Positions 28,086 through 37,504 are shown, counted from the first letter of the stretch. The stretch is DNA of 64,000 bases from Alcanivorax quisquiliarum (GCF_023051175.1 NZ_JALKII010000004.1:186001-250000), one strand, 5' to 3'. Notes: generated from the sequence alone by a model not told the origin. Made by a program: numbers and translations.

Positions 28086-29123
28086 GTGTCACAGCCAGCC
28101 CTGTGGGCATCGTTTCTCGATCAGGCCGGCGCTGTCCGCGACGGCGACGGTATTCTATTGCACTTCGGCCAGGCAGCCGCGCCCGATACGGCGGCCCGGC
28201 TCTGTGTTGCCGATCACCTGCGCGTGTTCACCTTGCGCGGCCCGGATGCCGCCACATTCTTGCAGGGGCAGGTAACAGCCGATGTACGCGAAATCAGCGC
28301 CGGCAGCAGCCGGCTGGCCATGCATCTGAGCCTGAAAGGGCGCGGCCTGGTCAGCCTGCGGGCGATTCCCGCCGAGGACGGATTCGATCTGCTGGTGCCC
28401 GCCAGCATGGCGGAGAGCCTGCGTGCCCTGCTGGGCAAGTACATCCTGTTTTCCAAAGCCACCCTTGCCGCTGATGAGAGCCGCGTGGTGTTGGCACTGG
28501 AGGATAGCGACCCTGTGGCCTTGCACAAGAGCATGGCTGAGAACCTGACGCCACTGGGGCTGTCAGTCCCGGAGCCGGAGCAGACCGTTTTCGCCGGCGC
28601 GCTGACCTGCACCCGCCTGGATGCCCGGCGCAGCCTGCTACTGCTGCCGGCACAGGACGCCCGGCGCCTGTGGCCAACGCTACTGGCCGGCCGTGAACCC
28701 GGCGGCAGCGAGCAAGTGCTGCTGAGTGATATCGTCGCCGGCGAGGGCAGCATTCTGCCCGGCGCAGAAGACCTGTTCCTGCCACAAGCACTCAATTACG
28801 ACGCACTAGCCGGCGTCAGCTTCCGCAAAGGCTGCTACACCGGGCAGGAAGTGGTGGCGCGTATGCACTTCAAGGGGCAAATGAAACAACGCATGCAGCG
28901 CCTTAGCTGGGCCGGCGAACACGCCTTGCCGCCGGGGGCGGTGTTGCGCAATGCCGAGGGCAAGGCACAGGGCGAGATAGTGCAGAGCATTGCAGCGGAC
29001 GGCCGTGTGCACGCGCTGGCGGTGCTGCGGCTGGATTACGAAGGCGAACTGTTCTCCGAGCCTGATAACGCCCTGCACGGCTTGCTGCGGGAGCCGCTGC
29101 CTTATCCGCTCCCGGCACGCTGA
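28086..29123 (+). CDS. ygfZ: Folate-binding Fe-S maintenance protein YgfZ
   Basis: YgfZ uses folate to help repair or assemble certain iron-sulfur enzymes. The 345-residue protein has the GcvT-like fold and the family signature KGCYTGQEVVARMHFKG near residues 255-270, with its key cysteine. The start is GTG 28086, supported by AAGGAG at 28075-28080 with 5-bp spacing; a much longer frame upstream is spurious. It is divergent from sdhE, and both serve succinate dehydrogenase and other Fe-S enzymes. Confidence 0.92.
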   Translation: MSQPALWASFLDQAGAVRDGDGILLHFGQAAAPDTAARLCVADHLRVFTLRGPDAATFLQGQVTADVREISAGSSRLAMHLSLKGRGLVSLRAIPAEDGFDLLVPASMAESLRALLGKYILFSKATLAADESRVVLALEDSDPVALHKSMAENLTPLGLSVPEPEQTVFAGALTCTRLDARRSLLLLPAQDARRLWPTLLAGREPGGSEQVLLSDIVAGEGSILPGAEDLFLPQALNYDALAGVSFRKGCYTGQEVVARMHFKGQMKQRMQRLSWAGEHALPPGAVLRNAEGKAQGEIVQSIAADGRVHALAVLRLDYEGELFSEPDNALHGLLREPLPYPLPAR

Positions 29124-29249
29124 TACCAACTTCGCAGCACGGGCCGCTCGCTTCTGCCACCTCGGCGGGCGGCTTGTGACGCAAGCCCATTGGGAACACC
29201 GCAAGCGCCGCGTATGATGTGCCGGGACGACACCAGAAGTGGGAACACC

Positions 29250-30176
29250 ATGCGCGCGTTACTGACCGGCGTCATCACCGCCACCCTGTTGCTGCTCAAC
29301 ACCCTGATACTGATCGGCCCGATGATGCTGATCGCCCTGCTCAAGCTGATCCTCCCCGGCAAACCACTCAGAAATGCCTGCTCTCGCGGCGTCATGTGGA
29401 TCGCCGAAACCTGGGCGGAAATCTGCAAAAGTATTTTCGCGCTGATGACACCCGTACACTGGGACATACGCGGCGGCGAGGCGTTGCGGCGTGATACGTC
29501 TTATCTGGTGGTGAGCAATCATCAATCCTGGGTGGATATCCCGGCGCTGGTGCAAGCCTTCAATCGCAAAACGCCCTACTTCAAGTTTTTTCTGAAAAAA
29601 GAGCTGATCTGGGTGCCACTGCTTGGCCTGGCATTCTGGGCGCTGGATTACCCGTTCATGAAGCGTTATCCGAAATCAGTGCTGAAAAAGAAACCGCATC
29701 TGCTAGGCAAGGATCTGGAAATAACACGCGCCGCCTGCGAAAAATTCCGCGATATGCCGGTCACCATTGTCAATTATCTGGAAGGCACCCGCTTCACACC
29801 CGAGAAACAGGCCCGGCAGAAATCACCCTACCAATATTTGCTGAAACCGAAGGCGGGCGGCGTGGCCTTTGTGCTCGCAGCGCTGGGCGAACAGATTGAT
29901 GCGTTGCTGGATGTCACCGTGGTCTATGAAACCGACACCCCGCCCGGCTTTGCTGATCTGATCTGCGGGCGCGTGCATCGCGTGATTGTCGATATCCGCA
30001 CACTGCCGCTGGATCCTGCACTATGGCAAGGCGATTACGAAAATGATCCCGCCTTTCGCGTCGTGATGCAGCGCTGGGTGGGTGATCTCTGGGCGAAAAA
30101 AGATCAGCGCATCCGCGAGCTGAAGGCAGAGGCAGAGGCAGAGGCAGAAGCAGAGGCACAGACAGACCAGCGCTAA
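29250..30176 (+). CDS. Acyltransferase of the PlsC/YihG type
   Basis: This inner-membrane acyltransferase has 308 residues and resembles the E. coli YihG/LPLAT group, which acylates lysophosphatidic acid-like acceptors. An N-terminal membrane helix (about 10-32) precedes the catalytic NHQSWVD (HX4D) motif, then the acceptor motif EGTRFTPEK. ATG 29250 has a GGGA site upstream. The last 15 residues are mostly alternating Ala-Glu, encoded by a hexanucleotide repeat. The stop codon overlaps convergent DNA of the next gene by 4 bp. Confidence 0.85.
   Translation: MRALLTGVITATLLLLNTLILIGPMMLIALLKLILPGKPLRNACSRGVMWIAETWAEICKSIFALMTPVHWDIRGGEALRRDTSYLVVSNHQSWVDIPALVQAFNRKTPYFKFFLKKELIWVPLLGLAFWALDYPFMKRYPKSVLKKKPHLLGKDLEITRAACEKFRDMPVTIVNYLEGTRFTPEKQARQKSPYQYLLKPKAGGVAFVLAALGEQIDALLDVTVVYETDTPPGFADLICGRVHRVIVDIRTLPLDPALWQGDYENDPAFRVVMQRWVGDLWAKKDQRIRELKAEAEAEAEAEAQTDQR
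30125..30166 (+). repeat. GGCAGA hexanucleotide repeat in the acyltransferase C-terminus
   Basis: Seven 6-bp units run from 30125 to 30166; the first four are perfect GGCAGA and the last three have drifted. They encode an (Ala-Glu)n tail. Because the unit is a multiple of three, slippage would change tail length without breaking the frame. Confidence 0.8.
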
Positions 30177-30640
30177 GGAGCGCTGGCCCGCACCAGACGG
30201 GCAAACACCACGCCACCGACACCGGCTGCCAATGCCAGCAACAGCAAGCCATGCCAGGCGCGAGTGGCCGCAATCAGCGTGGGCATCGGCACCAGCTGGT
30301 TTACCACCAGCACCGCCACCACCAACCCCACCAGCGCCGCCAGGCCATACACCAGCGGTTGCGCCCGCTGCGACAACCGCCTGGCGCATAACGCTGCTAC
30401 CGGCAAGCTGCACAACAACGCCCACACCACCAGCACCGCATACACTGGCGAGAAACCCAGCAAATCCTGCCCGGTGGTGCGCAGCCGGATGGCAAGCGGA
30501 ATATCCACCCCCAACGCAGCCAGCGCCGCCAGGTTGTACTGCGTCTGGATCATCGCGCCCAGGGCAACCGCCACGACCACCGCGACGAAAAACGCCCCTG
30601 CTCGCCGCAGCGCTGTTGCCTTGCTGTTCACTGTACTCAT
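30173..30640 (-). CDS. Small four-helix membrane protein, unknown
   Basis: A 155-residue hydrophobic protein with about four membrane helices (about 14-34, 60-83, 92-115 and 128-148) and short basic loops (CARRLSQR). I do not recognise a family. ATG 30640 is taken because the frame upstream lacks membrane character and GGGGAGGG lies upstream. It converges on the acyltransferase gene and shares 4 bp with it; an aldose dehydrogenase gene starts on the other strand about 150 bp away. Confidence 0.6.
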   Translation of the reverse strand: MSTVNSKATALRRAGAFFVAVVVAVALGAMIQTQYNLAALAALGVDIPLAIRLRTTGQDLLGFSPVYAVLVVWALLCSLPVAALCARRLSQRAQPLVYGLAALVGLVVAVLVVNQLVPMPTLIAATRAWHGLLLLALAAGVGGVVFARLVRASAP

Positions 30641-30786
30641 TCCTGTTGCCCTCCCCGGCAGCGCGCCGATAGTGTATCGGGTTTTGCAAGGCGGGCACCA
30701 ACAGCCAGGCCCGCTATGCGCGGCAGATAATGGCCGATAACATGCCTCGGGCAAAGGCTCCACATTCGCGAAACAGGGGATTTCAC

Positions 30787-31950
30787 ATGCTGCGCCCGTT
30801 CACAATTCTGATGCTGATGATGCTGGCGATTTCCACACGCGCCGAGCCGCCCGGCTACCATATCGAAACACTCGCGGAGGGGCTGAACCACCCTTGGAGC
30901 TTGGCTTTTCTGCCGGGCGAAAAAATACTGATCACCGAACGTGGCGGCATGCTCAGGCTGTATCAGCCGGCGCAGCCGATGCGCACGATCGAAGGGGTGC
31001 CGCCGGCATTTGTGTCAGGCCAGGCCGGGCTGTTCGATGTTTTGCCTGCCGAAGATTTTGCCCGGAGCCGGACAATTTATCTGTCGCTCGCTCACGGCGA
31101 CGAGCGCGCCAATCACGCCCGTATCGTCGCAGCCGAGCTGCAAGGCGAACGCCTGCACAACGTGCGCGAGCTGTTTACCTCGCAACCGGCCAAACGCGGC
31201 AGCGCACACTACGGCGCCCGCATGGCGTGGCTGCCCGACGGCACGCTGGTGATGGGGCTGGGCGATGGTTTCGATTATCGGGAACAGGCGCAGCGGCTGG
31301 ATTCCCACCTTGGCAAGATCATCCGTATCACAGCAGACGGCAGCATCCCGGCCGATAACCCTTTTGCAGATCAGCCCGAGGCGCTGCCGGAAATATACAG
31401 CCTCGGGCATCGTAATGTGCAGGGGCTGGTGGTGGACGCCGCCCGCGGCCTATTGTGGGCTCACGAGCACGGCCCACGTGGCGGGGATGAGCTCAACCTG
31501 ATCGAGCCGGGCGGCAATTATGGGTGGCCACTGGCCACCCATGGCGTAGATTACACCGGTGCGCGCATCAGCCCCTACCGGGAGCTGCCGGGGCTGGTGC
31601 CACCACGGCTGGTGTGGACGCCCTCCATTGCCCCGGCCGGCCTGGCGCTGTACGAGGGCGAGCTGTTCCCCGGCTGGCAAGGCTCACTATTGGTCGCTGC
31701 ACTGGCAGAACGCAGTGTGCGCCGGGTAACGCTTGGCGCCGATAGCAGCTTCGATCACAACGGTATTGAGCACAAGGATGCCAACGAGGGCACAGGCCAG
31801 GAGCTGTTGTTCACCGAGCTGGGCGAGCGCCTCCGCGACGTGCGCGTTGGCCCGGAAGGCGCGCTGTATCTGCTGACCGACAGCGCGGAAGGCCGGTTGC
31901 TACGGATCACCCCTGCCACTCAATCCGGCAGCGCAAACACCAGCAGATAG
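30787..31950 (+). CDS. PQQ-dependent aldose sugar dehydrogenase (YliI/Asd type)
   Basis: A soluble periplasmic quinoprotein that oxidises aldoses to lactones with PQQ. The 387 residues start with a signal peptide (about 1-18), then a six-bladed propeller with GLNHPWSLAFLP, LGHRNVQGLV and EHGPRGGDELNLI, all typical of the soluble GDH/YliI family. ATG 30787 has a GGGGA site. The 3' end overlaps the convergent gene for a second PQQ enzyme by 31 bp. No PQQ synthesis genes are in the window, so cofactor supply cannot be judged here. Confidence 0.88.
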   Translation: MLRPFTILMLMMLAISTRAEPPGYHIETLAEGLNHPWSLAFLPGEKILITERGGMLRLYQPAQPMRTIEGVPPAFVSGQAGLFDVLPAEDFARSRTIYLSLAHGDERANHARIVAAELQGERLHNVRELFTSQPAKRGSAHYGARMAWLPDGTLVMGLGDGFDYREQAQRLDSHLGKIIRITADGSIPADNPFADQPEALPEIYSLGHRNVQGLVVDAARGLLWAHEHGPRGGDELNLIEPGGNYGWPLATHGVDYTGARISPYRELPGLVPPRLVWTPSIAPAGLALYEGELFPGWQGSLLVAALAERSVRRVTLGADSSFDHNGIEHKDANEGTGQELLFTELGERLRDVRVGPEGALYLLTDSAEGRLLRITPATQSGSANTSR

Positions 31951-33677
31951 TGGCCGGCGCGCCCGGCCACCTGCCCGGGTAATTGATAGTCACCGCCCGC
32001 CACAATGGCCACATACTGGCGGCCATCGAGCCGGTAACTGATCGGTGTCGCCTGCCCACCGGCTGGCAATCGCACCCGCCAGCGCTCTTCGCCGGTCAAC
32101 GTATCGAAGGCGCGAAAATAGTTGTCGGGGGTGGCGCCGACAAAAGCGAGGCCGCCTGCGGTGAGCAGCACCCCACCCTGGTTCACCGTGCCGTTTTGCG
32201 CCGGCCACGGCAGCCGCCAGCCAAACGGCAGCGGCAGCCCGCCCCGGCCCAGCGCACGATCCCAGGCCAGTTCGCCCTGCTGGATATCAATCGCCATCAA
32301 ACCGCCGTGGGGCGGGCGCAGGCAAGGCCAGGGCTCGCGCACCGGCACGCCGTCGCGCAGCATACCGCGCATGGGCAGGCGGCTGTAATTCAATACCAGC
32401 AAGCCACGGCCTTGATCCACCGACACACCGCCCCAGCCCACTCCGCTCAATGCCCCGGCCGTCTGCAACCAGGGCTGTTCTGTCGGTGGCGTAAAGCGCC
32501 CCTGGTACGACAGCCGGCGAAATTGTATACGGCACCAGAGTTGCTCCACCAGGCTGCCGCCCCAGGCATCCTCTTCCTGTGCCAACGGCGGGCGCGGCCC
32601 CGGCAACGCCGAGTGAGGCTGCGCCGGCGGCAACGCCCCGGCGGGGCCATAGCCTGCCGGAACAGGCCGCGCTGATATCGGCACCAGCGGCTCGCCGTGC
32701 TCACGCTCCAGCACAAACAACTCCCCATGGACGGTCGGCAGCACCAGCGCCGGCACACGCCCGCCGTCTGCCGCAGGCCAGTCCAGCAAAGTCGCCTGCG
32801 CCGCCAGGCCGTAGCCCCAGACGTCTCCGTGCACGGCAGTAAACGCCCAGGCCGCCTCGCCCTGTGTTACGTCCAGCGCCACCAGCTGCGCGGGCTGAAG
32901 CAGCGGCACATAGACCAGCCCGAGCGCTTCGTCCGCAGAAAAAACCGTCTGCGCTTGCACCGCACCTTGTTTCGCACCTTGTTCCGGCCAGCGCCACAGC
33001 TCGCGCCCGGACACCGCGCTCAAGCCGATCACGGCATCATCACTGGCGACCACCGCCACCCCGCGCACCACCGTGGGCGGCACGGTTGTGCCCAGCTGCA
33101 ACCTGCCACGCCGGCCGAACTCCCGACACGGCTCGCCCGATGTCGCATCCAGCGCCCACAGCGTGCCGTCCGGCAGGCTCACCAGCAGCCGTTGCCGGCA
33201 TAGCCCATGCGCATCTGCGCCCAGTGATTCATGGAACGCCACACCACGGCAGCTGGCGTCACCGCTCACGGCGGCCGCCGTGGCGAGCTGGCGCCGCCAA
33301 CGCTCCGTGCCGTTGGCCGCATCCAGCGCCAGCACCTCGCCCGTGGCGGTGCAGAGAAACAGATCGTTGCCGATCTTCAAGGGTGTGGTGCGGGGCGCCC
33401 AGCGGTCGGCCAGTTCCGCCGGGGGCGCCCCGAGCGCCACACGCCAGCGCTCTTGCAGGGCGGCCACATTATCCGGCCGGATGTCGTCATGGGGGGCAAA
33501 GCGTGTTGCCTTGTTGCTACGCCCGTAGGCGCTCCAGTCGTCCGCGTGGGGCGCGGCCGCCGGCGCGTCACCCACCGGCACAGGCTCGGGCCGGACGCTC
33601 GGCGTTACGGGCGCCACCAACGCCTCCCGCGCTACGGCCAGCACCGGCAGCAGCAACAGCAACATCGCGTATCTCAT
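31920..33677 (-). CDS. PQQ glucose/quinate dehydrogenase, periplasmic catalytic part
   Basis: A quinoprotein of 585 residues matching the catalytic part of membrane glucose dehydrogenase (Gcd): DWSAYGRSNKATRF at the start of the propeller, ASCRGVAFHE, LPTVHGELFVLEREHGEPL and NYSRLPMRG. Its N-terminus (MRYAMLLLLLPVLAVA) would serve as a signal or anchor and corresponds to the fifth Gcd membrane helix. The preceding gene supplies the other helices and overlaps by 4 bp (ATGA). In the usual gene both parts are one protein of about 800 residues. Substrate (glucose, quinate or other) is not decided. Confidence 0.85.
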   Translation of the reverse strand: MRYAMLLLLLPVLAVAREALVAPVTPSVRPEPVPVGDAPAAAPHADDWSAYGRSNKATRFAPHDDIRPDNVAALQERWRVALGAPPAELADRWAPRTTPLKIGNDLFLCTATGEVLALDAANGTERWRRQLATAAAVSGDASCRGVAFHESLGADAHGLCRQRLLVSLPDGTLWALDATSGEPCREFGRRGRLQLGTTVPPTVVRGVAVVASDDAVIGLSAVSGRELWRWPEQGAKQGAVQAQTVFSADEALGLVYVPLLQPAQLVALDVTQGEAAWAFTAVHGDVWGYGLAAQATLLDWPAADGGRVPALVLPTVHGELFVLEREHGEPLVPISARPVPAGYGPAGALPPAQPHSALPGPRPPLAQEEDAWGGSLVEQLWCRIQFRRLSYQGRFTPPTEQPWLQTAGALSGVGWGGVSVDQGRGLLVLNYSRLPMRGMLRDGVPVREPWPCLRPPHGGLMAIDIQQGELAWDRALGRGGLPLPFGWRLPWPAQNGTVNQGGVLLTAGGLAFVGATPDNYFRAFDTLTGEERWRVRLPAGGQATPISYRLDGRQYVAIVAGGDYQLPGQVAGRAGHYLLVFALPD

Positions 33678-34015
33678 TGGCGTGCACTCCGCCACCAGGC
33701 GAGCGACAGCCACAGCCCCAGCATCGTCGGCAACCACAACCGCGACCACAATGCGGGGGCGTCGGCACCCACTTCGGTTGCCGCCCAGATCACCGTACAC
33801 GCAAGCGTGGCCATATAAAGCGCGACGCCGCTACGGCGGCCGGCAAACACCAGCGTGGCGGCCACCACCATCGCCAGCCCGGCCAACAGGTAAAACCATG
33901 CGCCGCCGAGCACCGCCAGCCACAGGCCGCCAACGAGCAGCCACAAGCCAAGGCAGAGTATCAGCAATGCACACAGCGCCAGCGAGCGCGAGCGACGGAA
34001 AAAATTCAGGATCAC
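33674..34015 (-). CDS. Membrane domain of PQQ glucose dehydrogenase, separate gene
   Basis: A 113-residue protein with four membrane helices (about 10-30, 36-54, 60-79 and 92-110), matching the N-terminal quinone-binding membrane domain of Gcd: WLAVLGGAWFYLLAG and GRRSGVALY. GTG 34015 has an AGGA site 5 bp upstream; the frame above it is unlike the family. Its TGA overlaps the ATG of the catalytic gene. Either a frameshift divided an ancestral gcd or the split is functional and coupled. Confidence 0.75.
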   Translation of the reverse strand: MILNFFRRSRSLALCALLILCLGLWLLVGGLWLAVLGGAWFYLLAGLAMVVAATLVFAGRRSGVALYMATLACTVIWAATEVGADAPALWSRLWLPTMLGLWLSLAWWRSARQ

Positions 34016-34222
34016 GCTTGTCCTTGCCCCCTTTTTCCCTAGCCACCGCCAATGCGGCCCGAACGTCAGGCAGCATTCGATGGCGCGCGCTGTTTCGAGC
34101 CCACCAGGCAGCCGCCACCCAGCATAGCGGCTGCTGATGCAGGCGGCCAAAACAGCCCGTCACATACAAAACATGTTTACGATTGCCCGGCCCGGCGGTC
34201 ATCGCCGGGCGGGCCAGGAGGG

Positions 34223-35320
34223 TCACAGATCGGCGAGCGGGTGGTGTGGCAGCGGGTTGGCAAAGAAACCTTCGATATACGCTCGGGGCACATCCTCGAT
34301 GCTGGTATAGCGAAACGCCGGGTTGCCGTCTTTTTCGATCAGCAATGCGCGTACTCCTTCGCGAAAATCCGCGTGCATGGCGCACTGCACAGACATGCAC
34401 CACTCCATGCGGAATACCTCGGCGAGCGACAGATATCTGGCGCGCTGCAACTGCTCCCAGACCAGCCAAGCGGTTTGTGCACAGCCGCGCTCAAAGGTAC
34501 TGGCGGCACGCTGGAACCACTCGTCATCACCCTTCAGCGCCAGTAATGCAGCGGCCACCTCGGGTAATGTGGCGTGATCGCACGCCTGATTGATCTCGTC
34601 AAACCGCTCTCGCACCGGCGATGCCGGCGCCGGCGCCGCCGCCGCACGCAGGCAGCGGTGCACTACCGCAGCATCTTGCGTCTCGTCACCGGCAAAAGTG
34701 GCGGCGGCCAGGCTGGCCAGCACGGCATCGCGCTGATCCGATGGAATGCACACATCCGCCAGCCCCATGAACAGCGCATCTCCAGCATTCAGGTGCACCC
34801 CGGTGAGCCCGGCGAACAGCCCGGTCTTGCCCGGTGTGCGATTCAGAAACCAGCTGCCGCCTACATCCGGGTACAGGCCGATGGTGATTTCCGGCATCGC
34901 CAGGCGGGATTTCTCCGTGACCACGCGCTGGCTGGCGCCCTGCATCAGCCCCATGCCGCCACCCATGACCACACCATGGGCCCAGCAGATAAGCGGCTTT
35001 TCATACACATGCAGCAGATAATCGAGCCGGTATTCCGATGCGAAATAATCTTCGATAAACGGATTTGCCTCGCCCAGCGGTGTCATGCTGCGATACATCT
35101 CGACAATATCGCCACCGGCACAAAAGGCACGTTCGCCTTCGCCTTCCAGCCACACGCAAACAATGCCGTCATCCTGCTCCCACTCGGTCAGCTTGTCTTC
35201 CAGCAGGCTGATCATGGTGCGGCTCAACGAGTTCAGCGAACGCGGCGAGTTCAGCCGCGCAATCCCGATCCGGTGGCCGGAAGCAGTGGCCCGTTCTTCA
35301 AACAATACTGAATCAGACAT
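34223..35320 (-). CDS. 3-hydroxyisobutyryl-CoA hydrolase (ECH_2 family)
   Basis: This enzyme frees 3-hydroxyisobutyrate from its CoA ester in valine degradation. The 365 residues form a crotonase-fold protein of the longer ECH_2 type (ordinary hydratases have about 260). FCAGGDIVEMY and VMGGGMGLMQG form the oxyanion region, and PEITIGLYPDVGGSWFL carries the catalytic acidic residue. A GGAG site lies 7 bp before ATG 35320. It is the last gene of mmsA-acd-mmsB-hibch, 14 bp after mmsB. A plain enoyl-CoA hydratase is less likely given length and context. Confidence 0.85.
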   Translation of the reverse strand: MSDSVLFEERATASGHRIGIARLNSPRSLNSLSRTMISLLEDKLTEWEQDDGIVCVWLEGEGERAFCAGGDIVEMYRSMTPLGEANPFIEDYFASEYRLDYLLHVYEKPLICWAHGVVMGGGMGLMQGASQRVVTEKSRLAMPEITIGLYPDVGGSWFLNRTPGKTGLFAGLTGVHLNAGDALFMGLADVCIPSDQRDAVLASLAAATFAGDETQDAAVVHRCLRAAAAPAPASPVRERFDEINQACDHATLPEVAAALLALKGDDEWFQRAASTFERGCAQTAWLVWEQLQRARYLSLAEVFRMEWCMSVQCAMHADFREGVRALLIEKDGNPAFRYTSIEDVPRAYIEGFFANPLPHHPLADL

Positions 35321-35334
35321 GGAAAAACTCCGCG

Positions 35335-36222
35335 TCATTCCTGCGCGCGCAGCATCGAGAGAATGCTGGAGAAATCCAGCCGCCCGTTACCCTGCGCGCC
35401 ATGAATCCCATAAAGGTTTTTCGCCAGCGCGCCCATTGGCGCACGGCCCTTGACCGCCAGCACGGTTTCCATTGCCAGCGACAGATCCTTGTTCATCAGA
35501 TCCACGGCAAAACCGCCCTGATACTGATTTGCCGACGGCACATTTTCCATCGCACCCGGCCACGGATTATACACTTCCAGCGACCAGTTTCGGCCGGAGC
35601 TGGCAAGCATGATGTCCGACAGCACTTTCGGGTCCAGCCCGTTATCCGCACCCAGCTGCAACGCCTCGCAGGTGCCGATCATGTGAATGGCCAGCAGCAT
35701 GTTATTGCAAATCTTCGCAATCTGGCCTGCGCCCACGGCACCGGCATGAAAGACGTTGCGGCCCATGTTCATCAGCACCGGGCGGGCACGTTCCACAGCA
35801 TCGGTTTCGCCGCCACAGATAAATGTCAGCGTGCCGCCCCTGGCGCCGCCGACGCCACCGGATACCGGCGCGTCGATGACGGTCAGGCCCACGGCTGCCG
35901 CTTCGCCGGCGAGATGTTTTGCCGTGGCCGCATCAATGGTGGAGCAATCGATGATCAACGCCGAGGGCGCGATCGCTTTCAGCACGCCCTGCTCGCCCAG
36001 GTAGAGGCCGTTCACGGCGGCGGCGGAGGGCAACATGCTGATCACGATGTCAGCCCCGGCAACAGTCTCTGCCGGCGTGCCGCCCGCTTCGGCACCCTCG
36101 GCCACCACTGCCTCGACCAGAGGCTGCGCCAGATCGTAGACGCGCACCTGATGCCCGGCCCGAACCAGGTTGATCGCCATCGGGCCACCCATGTTGCCTA
36201 CACCAAAAAATGCGATCTGCAT
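35335..36222 (-). CDS. mmsB: 3-hydroxyisobutyrate dehydrogenase MmsB
   Basis: MmsB oxidises 3-hydroxyisobutyrate to methylmalonate semialdehyde with NAD+. The 295 residues have the N-terminal Rossmann motif GVGNMGGPMA, the substrate motif DAPVSGGVGGARGG (117-130) and the catalytic Lys170 in GAGQIAKICNN. AAGGAG precedes the ATG. It is third in the valine-degradation operon. Confidence 0.94.
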   Translation of the reverse strand: MQIAFFGVGNMGGPMAINLVRAGHQVRVYDLAQPLVEAVVAEGAEAGGTPAETVAGADIVISMLPSAAAVNGLYLGEQGVLKAIAPSALIIDCSTIDAATAKHLAGEAAAVGLTVIDAPVSGGVGGARGGTLTFICGGETDAVERARPVLMNMGRNVFHAGAVGAGQIAKICNNMLLAIHMIGTCEALQLGADNGLDPKVLSDIMLASSGRNWSLEVYNPWPGAMENVPSANQYQGGFAVDLMNKDLSLAMETVLAVKGRAPMGALAKNLYGIHGAQGNGRLDFSSILSMLRAQE

Positions 36223-36292
36223 GTGCTTCTCCTTTCTTTTTTATTTGGGCTGCGCGCTGCGGCAAGCTCGGCCGCTGACGCGGTCAGGGGTG

Positions 36293-37441
36293 TCAGGCTG
36301 TAGCGCCCGCCAGCAGGCGCCGGGCAATGATGACGCGCATGATTTCGTTGGTGCCTTCCAGAATCTGGTGCACGCGCGCGTCCCGCAAGTAACGCTCCAG
36401 CGGATATTCTCGAATGTATCCGTAGCCACCGTGCAATTGCAGCGCGTCGTTGCAAATATCGAAGCACAGATCCGTCGCCAACCGCTTGGCCATGGCGCAG
36501 TAAAGTGTGCGTTCGGCATCGCCCTGATCCAGTTTCCAGGCAGCGAGATAGACCATCTGTCGCGCCGCCACCAGCTGTGTCGCCATGTCCGCCAGACGGA
36601 ATTGCACCGTCTGGAACTCCGCCAGCGCCTGGCCAAACTGCTGCCGAGTTTGCACATATTCGGTGGCCTGAGCCAGCGCTGCGCTGGCAGCGCCGAGCGA
36701 GCAGCTGGCGATATTGATGCGCCCGCCGTCCAGCCCGCGCATGGCGATCCGGAAGCCCTCACCCTCGTCGCCCAGGCGATAACGCGCCGGCACGCGTACA
36801 TTTTCCAGGTTCACCTGCCGGGTCGGCTGGCTCTTCCAACCCATCTTGTCTTCATTGCGCCCGTAGCTGATACCTGCGCTGTCCGCCGGCACCAGAAAAC
36901 AGGACACGCCACCGGGCCCTGCGGCCCCGGTACGCGCCATCAGCACCAACACATCCGTGCTGCCGGCGCCGGAAATAAATGCCTTGGTGCCATTGAGGAT
37001 ATAATCATCACCATCACGGCGCGCACTGGTTTTCAGCGACGCCGCATCGGAACCCGCGCCCGGTTCTGTCAGGCAATAAGAGGCCAGCCGTTCGCCGGTC
37101 GTCAATGCGGGGCACCATTCGGCACGCACCTCATCGCCACCAAAGGTGGCTACCATCCAGGTGGCCATGTTGTGAATGGTGATGAACGCGGTTGTCGACG
37201 TGCAACCTTGCGACAGCTCCTCGAACACCATGGCGGCGTCGAGCCTCGGCAAGCCGAGGCCGCCCGCTTCTTCCGGGGTGTAAAGCCCCATAAAGCCGAG
37301 CGCGCCGGCTTCACGCAATGTCTCCACCGGAAAATGACTCTCGGCATCCCACTCGGCCGCGAACGGCGCCAGCGCCTTGTCGCTGAACTGGCGCGCTGTA
37401 TCGCGATAGGCCAGCTGTTCTTCGCTCAGTGAAAAGTCCAT
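36293..37441 (-). CDS. Isobutyryl-CoA dehydrogenase-type acyl-CoA dehydrogenase
   Basis: An FAD acyl-CoA dehydrogenase of 382 residues that should convert isobutyryl-CoA to methacrylyl-CoA in valine breakdown. It has CLTEPGAGSDAASL (FAD/substrate loop), the C-terminal LHGGYGYIREYPLERYLRDARVHQILEGTNEIMR-type region (about 340-375) and the acid-base glutamate in the latter. The ACAD8-like role is inferred from its place between mmsA and mmsB. An ATG four codons upstream is an alternative start. Confidence 0.87.
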   Translation of the reverse strand: MDFSLSEEQLAYRDTARQFSDKALAPFAAEWDAESHFPVETLREAGALGFMGLYTPEEAGGLGLPRLDAAMVFEELSQGCTSTTAFITIHNMATWMVATFGGDEVRAEWCPALTTGERLASYCLTEPGAGSDAASLKTSARRDGDDYILNGTKAFISGAGSTDVLVLMARTGAAGPGGVSCFLVPADSAGISYGRNEDKMGWKSQPTRQVNLENVRVPARYRLGDEGEGFRIAMRGLDGGRINIASCSLGAASAALAQATEYVQTRQQFGQALAEFQTVQFRLADMATQLVAARQMVYLAAWKLDQGDAERTLYCAMAKRLATDLCFDICNDALQLHGGYGYIREYPLERYLRDARVHQILEGTNEIMRVIIARRLLAGATA

Positions 37442-37504
37442 GGCAAGCTCCAACCTTTTGCACCCGGCGGCGCGCTGGCGCCACCGGGTGCTATTGCTGC
37501 GGTG

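Noticed and set aside
34190-34211. Hairpin near CCCGGCGGTCATCGCCGGG downstream of the hydrolase gene
   Set aside because: A good stem but no T-run in the direction of the operon; the function cannot be stated.
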